DNA from: a virus
Strand: one strand, 5' to 3'
Length of the DNA: 25,978 bases
IMG/VR virus record: IMGVR_UViG_3300043410_000848
Location: 1 to 25,978 of that record
Of the stretch, positions 21,751 to 25,978 are shown piece after piece. Within the stretch, counting starts at the first letter, position 1; every line of letters starts with the position of its first letter. The notes under the pieces are model-generated. The model ran no database searches. It was not told the origin of the DNA and was given only the letters and a program-made list of their open reading frames with translations. The translations under genes and the position numbers were made by a program.

Positions 21751-22427
21751 TATTCTATTCTACCACCTTTAGCAGCCCATTCGTAGCCAACTTTAAACCC
21801 AACAGATTTTCCTTCACGTACTCCAGACTTTAAGTTATTCTTATATGGTTTTGCATCATTTAGGTGAGACAATACCCCACTTGATTGTAAAAATGATTGT
21901 GTAAAATAACTGTCAAAGAATGACTTTATTGTTTTTTCAAATCCTCCTTGAACACCTGTACCACCTGGATTTTCTACAATAATTGGTTTCTTTGTAAACA
22001 CTTGCTCTCCGTCATCATTAAAGGATAGTACTGATGCATTTTTTGGTCTAATCACAACTGGACTACCTTCTTCCATAATTCGTGCTTTGTCATAGAATGG
22101 GGTGTGTGAGTCATTTGAGAATGACCTTGACTGCGAAAATGTGTAGTTAAATGATAGACCATTTTTTCCACGTATAGTATATTCAATGTCAAACAATCTC
22201 GCTGCAGGGGAACCAGTCTGATACCATTCATAAACATGGTGCAATATTTGTGGGTCAACTCTTGCGTTTGTATCAATAAAGTCTTTTAATGTTTCAATTA
22301 TTTCTTTACCAAGATTATCTAGAATTTCTGGTCTTGCAGCATGAACACCTTCTAAAAATCCAATAGAGTATTGGGTTAGATTTGTAAGGTCTGATGTAAG
22401 TTTGTTAAAGTTAAACTCTACGTTCAT
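21750..22427 (-). CDS. Neck / tail-component protein (HK97 gp10-like position)
   Basis: The protein has 225 residues and overlaps the upstream gene by four bases (ATGA). An N-terminal helix (TQYSIGFLEGVHAARPEILD, then LGKEIIETLKDFIDTNARVD) is followed by mixed strands. It ends with a basic segment (KSGVREGKSVGFKVGYEWAA). The fourth place after the capsid gene, its length and the helix-then-beta layout match neck or tail-completion proteins, often annotated HK97 gp10-like. The role at the head-tail junction is inferred from position. Confidence 0.5.
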   Translation of the reverse strand: MNVEFNFNKLTSDLTNLTQYSIGFLEGVHAARPEILDNLGKEIIETLKDFIDTNARVDPQILHHVYEWYQTGSPAARLFDIEYTIRGKNGLSFNYTFSQSRSFSNDSHTPFYDKARIMEEGSPVVIRPKNASVLSFNDDGEQVFTKKPIIVENPGGTGVQGGFEKTIKSFFDSYFTQSFLQSSGVLSHLNDAKPYKNNLKSGVREGKSVGFKVGYEWAAKGGRIE

Positions 22428-22873
22428 AGGTCAACCGCCTGATTCTCTGAGCGTCTAAGAATAACTTTGTAATATTCCACTTTTCCAAATGGACCAACAA
22501 TTGGGTTAAGAGTTGCAATTTCAAACAATGTTGCATTTCCAGAACGAGGTCCAGAACTTTCATTATAAATTAAATTACCATCTTTGCCACGAATGTTAGT
22601 AATAACAATGTTTGTAATAGAATACAGAGATTCAGTCGATGATTGTGTTGGGTCGTTTCTAAATCTACCAATAATTGCATTATCGATATTGATATTTGCT
22701 TCAGTTCCAACGTCTTGCTTAAATTTACTACCGCCAACATTAAAAAAACAGGCTACGGTTTTATCTAAAACCCATTGTTTTTTTAAGTTACCATATGCAC
22801 CAGTTTCTACTACAGGATAGTAGATATCTGCAAGAAGCGGATACATAAAGTCAGTTGATTCGCAAGTAGCCAT
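22424..22873 (-). CDS. Probable head-tail stopper / head-closure protein
   Basis: The protein has 149 residues and is beta-rich (ADIYYPVVETGAYGNLKKQW, then ACFFNVGG, LYSITNIVITNIRGKDGNLI and VEYYKVILRRSENQAVDL). The ATG at 22873 overlaps the upstream stop (TAATG) and the end overlaps the next start (ATGA), so it belongs to a translationally coupled neck cluster. Its size and place, after the larger connector gene and before the gp10-like gene, agree with a stopper that holds DNA in the filled head. I recognise no diagnostic motif, so another neck role is possible. Confidence 0.5.
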   Translation of the reverse strand: MATCESTDFMYPLLADIYYPVVETGAYGNLKKQWVLDKTVACFFNVGGSKFKQDVGTEANINIDNAIIGRFRNDPTQSSTESLYSITNIVITNIRGKDGNLIYNESSGPRSGNATLFEIATLNPIVGPFGKVEYYKVILRRSENQAVDL

Positions 22874-24039
22874 TATAGTAGTCCTGGCTTGATGAGTGTT
22901 CCCTTATAGTTACTAAGGATTTTATCTACAATCATATTGCCAGTGCCCTCCAAGAATTGTGGTGCAAACTTAATGTCAAATTGGTCTGTACTGTACTCAG
23001 TAATAAATCTATTGTAATAATCGTTCTTTCCACACTTAATATCTTCAATAAGCATCTTGATTGCAATCTCAACATCTGGTGGTACAGCCTTAAATCCAGC
23101 ATCTACAATAAAAATATAGTCATATCCTCTTGGGAATGCAATTGGGTAATATCCATAAAAACCAATGTCTCCCACGCCTGGTTGAAGATTTAGTGGTGTC
23201 TGTTCCATGCGGTTGTATTCACCAAACTCCATACGCATAATTGCTGAGTTATCTAGTGATGGCTTATATTGATAAGCCCATACTGATTCAACACCGCCAC
23301 GAGCAGTAATGGCTTCATTATCAGAGGCGGCAATGTTTGTGTTGTCAACTGTAAATGTATTGGCAGTTGGTGTATCAATTACTGTGAAAGTACCATTGAA
23401 CTTACTTGGTGTTACTCCAGAAATTGTGATTGTCTGACCAGCCTGGAATCCATGTGTAATGGTTGTAGTAAGCGTCAGGATGCCGCTGGCGACATCTACG
23501 TTTTGAATTGCAATACCAATAGGGGTATTTTCTGCATCGTATACGAGTACGTTGTTTTCGTATACTTTCAATACACGGTTTACTGGATGCCATACAGGAA
23601 AATAGTCATTACCTTCGCCTGTACGCTGAATAATAAGTTTGTGGTTATAGAATGCACCACCAGTTCCTGAACCTTCTTGTAGATAAGTGTCAATAATGGA
23701 ACGAGCAATAATTTCATATTCTTGATAAGCATAAATATCTGCTGTGGTTGTAGCCAATAGGTTTGGGTCTACATATGGACGATAAACTGTAAGGTTTGAC
23801 TCTACTACAATTTCTCCATAAATATCTGTTTCATAAATCTTTACCGCAAATTCACGGTCAAACTGAGCCTTTGCTCGTGGAATGACGTAAGTTAGTTTTT
23901 TACTTGAATTTGATGTAAGTTCTGTTCTTTCAATTGAGTGGTCCACCAAATCCTCAACTTCAAAGATGTACGTTGCGTTTGCACTTGGAACATCCCAAGT
24001 TGTTGAAATAGGATATGGTGGAACTCTCAATACTTCCAT
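22873..24039 (-). CDS. Head-tail connector-like protein with an inserted beta domain
   Basis: The protein has 388 residues, long for a connector. Its C-terminal 90 residues (FPRGYDYIFIVDAGFKAVPP, then DVEIAIKMLIEDIKCGKNDY) form a helix-rich end like that of head-tail adaptor proteins, in which D-V-E-x-A-I-x-x-L-x-E-D-x-K is characteristic. Residues about 178-252 look like an insertion: a beta domain with THGFQAGQTITISGVTPSKF, N-G-T-F-T-V and N-T-F-T-V (H196), similar to domains in the hub and fibre-like proteins. The N-terminus (ISTTWDVPSANATYIFEVED) is also beta-rich. The ATG at 24039 follows the preceding stop directly, with GGAGG eleven bases upstream. It probably binds the portal ring; the inserted domain may be exposed on the neck (inference). 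Confidence 0.55.
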   Translation of the reverse strand: MEVLRVPPYPISTTWDVPSANATYIFEVEDLVDHSIERTELTSNSSKKLTYVIPRAKAQFDREFAVKIYETDIYGEIVVESNLTVYRPYVDPNLLATTTADIYAYQEYEIIARSIIDTYLQEGSGTGGAFYNHKLIIQRTGEGNDYFPVWHPVNRVLKVYENNVLVYDAENTPIGIAIQNVDVASGILTLTTTITHGFQAGQTITISGVTPSKFNGTFTVIDTPTANTFTVDNTNIAASDNEAITARGGVESVWAYQYKPSLDNSAIMRMEFGEYNRMEQTPLNLQPGVGDIGFYGYYPIAFPRGYDYIFIVDAGFKAVPPDVEIAIKMLIEDIKCGKNDYYNRFITEYSTDQFDIKFAPQFLEGTGNMIVDKILSNYKGTLIKPGLL

Positions 24040-24435
24040 TTAGGCAAATGCCTCCGCTACTTCTTCTGGTGTTGCTAGACGAACGCCTTTTTGTGCTGTC
24101 CAGAAGTCAACGGTTCTCTTTGGAACAATGTTGTAACCAACATTAATCTTTCCAAAACCATCTGCGTACAGGTTTCTAGTTGAGAATAGCGCAACCTTTG
24201 TGGTTGTTGATGATTCTGCAACTTCCTGCTTCTCTACCTTTGCTTTTCCAGCCTTGGTAGTTGTTGAACCCATTACTCCGTCTTCATTGAATGCCAATGT
24301 AGGAACGTCTTTTGTAGGTTCTGGTGCTACGATTACATCCTCCACTACTGCTTCTGCTACTGCCTCAACAGGTGCTTCTACAACTGCATCTTCAACAACA
24401 GGCTTTGGGGTAGGTGTCTTTTTTACTTCAGCCAT
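24040..24435 (-). CDS. Small head-region protein with a low-complexity acidic N-terminus
   Basis: The protein has 131 residues. The first 50 are dominated by Ala, Val, Glu and Pro (VVEDAVVEAPVEAVAEAVVE) and are probably disordered or a loose helix. The C-terminal 50 form a compact part with VALFSTRNLYADGFGKINVG, YNIVPKRTVDFW and VRLATPEEVAEAF. I associate this C-terminal pattern (G-x-G-x-(I/L)-x-x-G-Y-N-I-V-x-x-x-x-x-x-x-W-x...V-R-x-A-T-P-E-E-V) with small proteins encoded just after the capsid gene in actinobacterial phages; their function is not known to me. It has a strong AAGGAGG site and its own extended -10 promoter, suggesting high expression. A capsid decoration or head-tail role is possible but unproven. 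Confidence 0.65.
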   Translation of the reverse strand: MAEVKKTPTPKPVVEDAVVEAPVEAVAEAVVEDVIVAPEPTKDVPTLAFNEDGVMGSTTTKAGKAKVEKQEVAESSTTTKVALFSTRNLYADGFGKINVGYNIVPKRTVDFWTAQKGVRLATPEEVAEAFA

Positions 24436-24461
24436 GATAAATCCTCCTTAGATTTATTTTA

Positions 24462-24470
24462 ATTATACCA
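24462..24470 (-). promoter_or_regulatory. Extended -10 promoter for the neck gene cluster
   Basis: The minus strand reads TGGTATAAT just after the capsid-gene terminator. The predicted transcript starts near 24455 and has a leader of about 20 bases with AAGGAGG before the ATG at 24435. There is no -35 match at normal spacing. It probably drives the 131-residue gene and the coupled neck genes behind it. Confidence 0.65.
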
Positions 24471-24485
24471 GATAAATTAATGAAA

Positions 24486-24511
24486 GGGGCAGGAACCGAA
24501 GTCCCTGCCCC
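24486..24511 (-). terminator. Intrinsic terminator after the major capsid protein gene
   Basis: The RNA forms an 11-pair stem (GGGGCAGGGAC with GUUCCUGCCCC, one G-U wobble) closed by a C(UUCG)G tetraloop, one of the most stable loops known. It is followed by TTTCATTAATTT. The tail is less pure in T than the one behind the tube gene, so release may be partial. Confidence 0.85.
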
Positions 24512-24536
24512 CTCAAAGGGTAACACGTTACAGAGA

Positions 24537-25700
24537 TTAGTCTGTAGTTGTGTCTGCGAATGCAACTGCATCAAGTTCTTCCCAGGCAATACCGAAACGA
24601 ACGAATACAGTGTATTCAATTGTGTCCTTCTTAGGAACGTAGAAACGGTTAACAGTGATATCTCTCTGGAAACCCCAAATACGGTTCTGTGGGAAGGTTA
24701 GGTCAACGAAGCCTGTTGGGTAGTAAGGAACTTCCAAAACAGGAACTCCGAGAACACGAGTCTGACGTGCGCCACCAAAAGTCTGGTTAGCACCGCCAAT
24801 GAACTCACCACGAGTACCTTCAGTTGAACCGATTGTTGAGTAAACTGTAGCGTTGTTCTTTACGATGTTAGCGAATGTGTCTGTACCAGCGTAGAACTTA
24901 AGTCCGTTGGTAATGGCACGGTAACGACGTGGCATAGCAAGAATCAGAGCCTGTAGTTTATCAGTTGTCCAATCAGTAAATGCTGCGTTTGAACCAACAA
25001 GTGCAGTGTTGATTACTTCGTGAGCACTTCCAAGGTTTGAACCAGCACCAGTGTTAGGGTTGGTCTTCTCCATGTTAATGAAGCCGTTCATGATGCTTAG
25101 GAATGAACCTGTTGAACCGTCACCGTTGATGGCTAGGTCTTCGATATCATTACCGAAAGCATTGGTCATGAGACGTACTAGGTGGTCCTCAAGAGCAGCA
25201 CCTTCGATGTTGTCTTCAAGTGACTCTGCAGAAACTTCCCAGTCTAGACGAATCTTCTTGGTTGTTAGTTCTACCTTTGAGAAGGTAGCACCAGTGTTGG
25301 TGTAAGTTGAAACACCCTGGCTTGCAGCACGAATAACACGGTCTCCCACGTTAATCTTCTCAAGTTCCATTGTGTTTGCTCTCATTGTTACTCTGCGTCC
25401 GTCCTGAGCAAGGGTAGTTGCGTCCCAAACATAGTCGATGAAACGACGTGCCTGTTCAGGGCGTAGGATACCAGTACCTGGGTATGTTGGACTTGCAGTA
25501 GCAGATGGGTTTACACCATTTGCACCAGTTGTTACACCAAAGTTAGCGGTTGGGCTGTTAGCCATGTAAGTACCGTGCTCTGAGAAAGAGCCTGTACCTG
25601 ACGAAACGCTACCTGATGTACCGAAAGCACCTTCAGCGTTAGGGTAGTTGTTCACTGGACTAGCGGTTGAAGGCATATTTTTGATAATTTCTTCTGACAT
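24537..25700 (-). CDS. Major capsid protein (HK97 fold)
   Basis: The protein has 387 residues from the ATG at 25700. A GTG at 25712 is in frame but falls inside the Shine-Dalgarno (AGGAGGTG), so I reject it. Residues 1-70 are Gly/Ser/Asn-rich and flexible. From about 72 the HK97-like body begins (LRPEQARRFIDYVWDATTLA). An extended segment follows (TMRANTMELEKINVGDRVIR), then the spine-helix and P-domain region (LDWEVSAESLEDNIEGAALE, LMTNAFGNDIEDLAINGDGS). A-domain strands include TRVLGVPVLEVPYYPTG, and the protein ends with TVFVRFGIAWEELDAVAFAD. It follows a protease/scaffold-like C-terminus. Its DNA is visibly richer in G+C than the tail-tip genes, which may reflect codon choice in a highly expressed gene. 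An intrinsic terminator lies behind it. Confidence 0.9.
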   Translation of the reverse strand: MSEEIIKNMPSTASPVNNYPNAEGAFGTSGSVSSGTGSFSEHGTYMANSPTANFGVTTGANGVNPSATASPTYPGTGILRPEQARRFIDYVWDATTLAQDGRRVTMRANTMELEKINVGDRVIRAASQGVSTYTNTGATFSKVELTTKKIRLDWEVSAESLEDNIEGAALEDHLVRLMTNAFGNDIEDLAINGDGSTGSFLSIMNGFINMEKTNPNTGAGSNLGSAHEVINTALVGSNAAFTDWTTDKLQALILAMPRRYRAITNGLKFYAGTDTFANIVKNNATVYSTIGSTEGTRGEFIGGANQTFGGARQTRVLGVPVLEVPYYPTGFVDLTFPQNRIWGFQRDITVNRFYVPKKDTIEYTVFVRFGIAWEELDAVAFADTTTD

Positions 25701-25709
25701 TTTATTTTT

Positions 25710-25717
25710 CACCTCCT
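25710..25717 (-). promoter_or_regulatory. Strong ribosome-binding site that fixes the capsid gene start
   Basis: AGGAGGTG on the minus strand lies nine bases before the ATG at 25700 and matches the 16S rRNA 3' end almost fully. The longer frame from GTG at 25712 would begin inside this site, so the ATG is the better start. Confidence 0.85.
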
Positions 25718-25724
25718 GAGTGAG

Positions 25725-25978
25725 TTATTTTAGTAAATCGGATGTTGTGAGGAAACTTCCGCCCCATACTGATTTTTCCACCAGTACTGGTTCCTGAACG
25801 ACCTCACCGAGGTCGCCAGACTTACGGAAAGCGGTATCTGCTTCTACTGCATCAATACGCTTTCCAAGATTTGTGAAATCTGATTCTGCATCTGCAACTG
25901 CTGCTGATACATATCCAAGTGATTTCTTTAGGTCAGCAATTTCAGTCGCAAGAGCATCTTTTGCTTCTGCTAGTGACT
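25725..25978 (-). CDS. C-terminal part of a protease/scaffold-like head protein (runs off the window)
   Basis: Eighty-three codons and the TAA stop are visible; the start lies beyond the right edge. The visible part begins with a probable coiled coil (SLAEAKDALATEIADLKKSL), then a second helix (LGKRIDAVEADTAFRKSG). It ends in VEKSVWGGSFLTTSDLLK. A helical region followed by a short W-G-G-x-F-L end, directly upstream of the capsid gene, is what I expect of the scaffold portion of a capsid maturation protease or of a separate scaffold protein. No protease active-site motif is in view, so the choice between these two cannot be made here. It ends 24 bases before the capsid ATG and is probably co-transcribed with it. 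Confidence 0.6.
   Translation of the reverse strand, partial: SLAEAKDALATEIADLKKSLGYVSAAVADAESDFTNLGKRIDAVEADTAFRKSGDLGEVVQEPVLVEKSVWGGSFLTTSDLLK

Noticed and set aside
24518-24535. Short inverted repeat GTAAC-AC-GTTAC between the capsid stop and the terminator
   Set aside because: Five base pairs with a two-base spacer are too short to support an operator or structure, and no second copy was seen in the other gaps.
25701-25712. GTG start at 25712 for the capsid protein
   Set aside because: The GTG lies inside the Shine-Dalgarno AGGAGGTG, which is ideally placed for the ATG at 25700.

Overview
This window is a continuous piece of the virion-structure region of a tailed phage, almost certainly a siphovirus: it encodes a major capsid protein, connector and tail-terminator proteins, one major tail (tube) protein, tail assembly chaperones and a very long tape measure protein, and I see no tail sheath gene. 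Every gene I can support lies on the minus strand, so the region is transcribed from right (25978) to left (1). No tRNA, integrase, insertion sequence, CRISPR array or host gene is visible. The DNA is AT-rich (one 60-base line in the hub gene counts 28% G+C), with the capsid and tail-tube genes clearly richer in G+C (one capsid line counts 50%). The chaperones, capsid protein, 131-residue post-capsid protein and MerR-like protein resemble families I associate with phages of Actinobacteria. Two probable leaderless starts fit that, but the host cannot be fixed from this sequence.

Layout in the direction of transcription. (1) Head, 25978-24040: the C-terminal end of a protease/scaffold-like protein, the HK97-fold major capsid protein, a strong intrinsic terminator, then a new promoter and a small protein with an Ala/Val/Glu/Pro-rich N-terminus. 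(2) Neck, 24039-21226: four tightly packed genes whose starts abut or overlap the previous stop, for connector, stopper, tail-component and tail-terminator-like proteins. (3) Tail tube, 21148-20408: the major tail protein in its own transcription unit, with a promoter in front and an intrinsic terminator behind. (4) Tail assembly, 20339-10264: two paralogous chaperones (235 and 108 residues), each preceded by its own extended -10 promoter, then the 2991-residue tape measure protein. (5) Tail tip, 10271-643: a distal-tail-like protein with a carbohydrate-binding-like insertion, a 1639-residue hub, and a run of smaller tip or fibre proteins. (6) Left edge, 641-1: a MerR-like helix-turn-helix protein and the start of a small protein of unknown function.

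The most striking feature is the tape measure protein. Between two nearly identical VPGPKGAGD...PGEAVIP segments (residues 674-696 and 1515-1537) it carries about 820 residues that look like enzyme cargo rather than ruler helix. This block holds a segment with the landmarks of a protein-kinase-like fold (about 780-1000), a stretch I cannot assign, and a HAD-superfamily phosphatase domain (about 1358-1505) with all four motifs intact and a layout like the phosphatase half of T4 polynucleotide kinase. Tape measure proteins of some phages leave the tail with the DNA, so these domains may be delivered into the host at the start of infection (inference).

The second theme is regulation. The exact motif TGnTATAAT in the transcribed orientation occurs four times by my reading, always just in front of a gene start. 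A TGGTATACT version sits in front of the long chaperone. At two genes the -10 hexamer is exactly six bases before the ATG, which predicts leaderless mRNAs. The two chaperone genes with separate promoters suggest that the usual G/GT ratio may be set by gene duplication and promoter strength instead of, or besides, a programmed frameshift.
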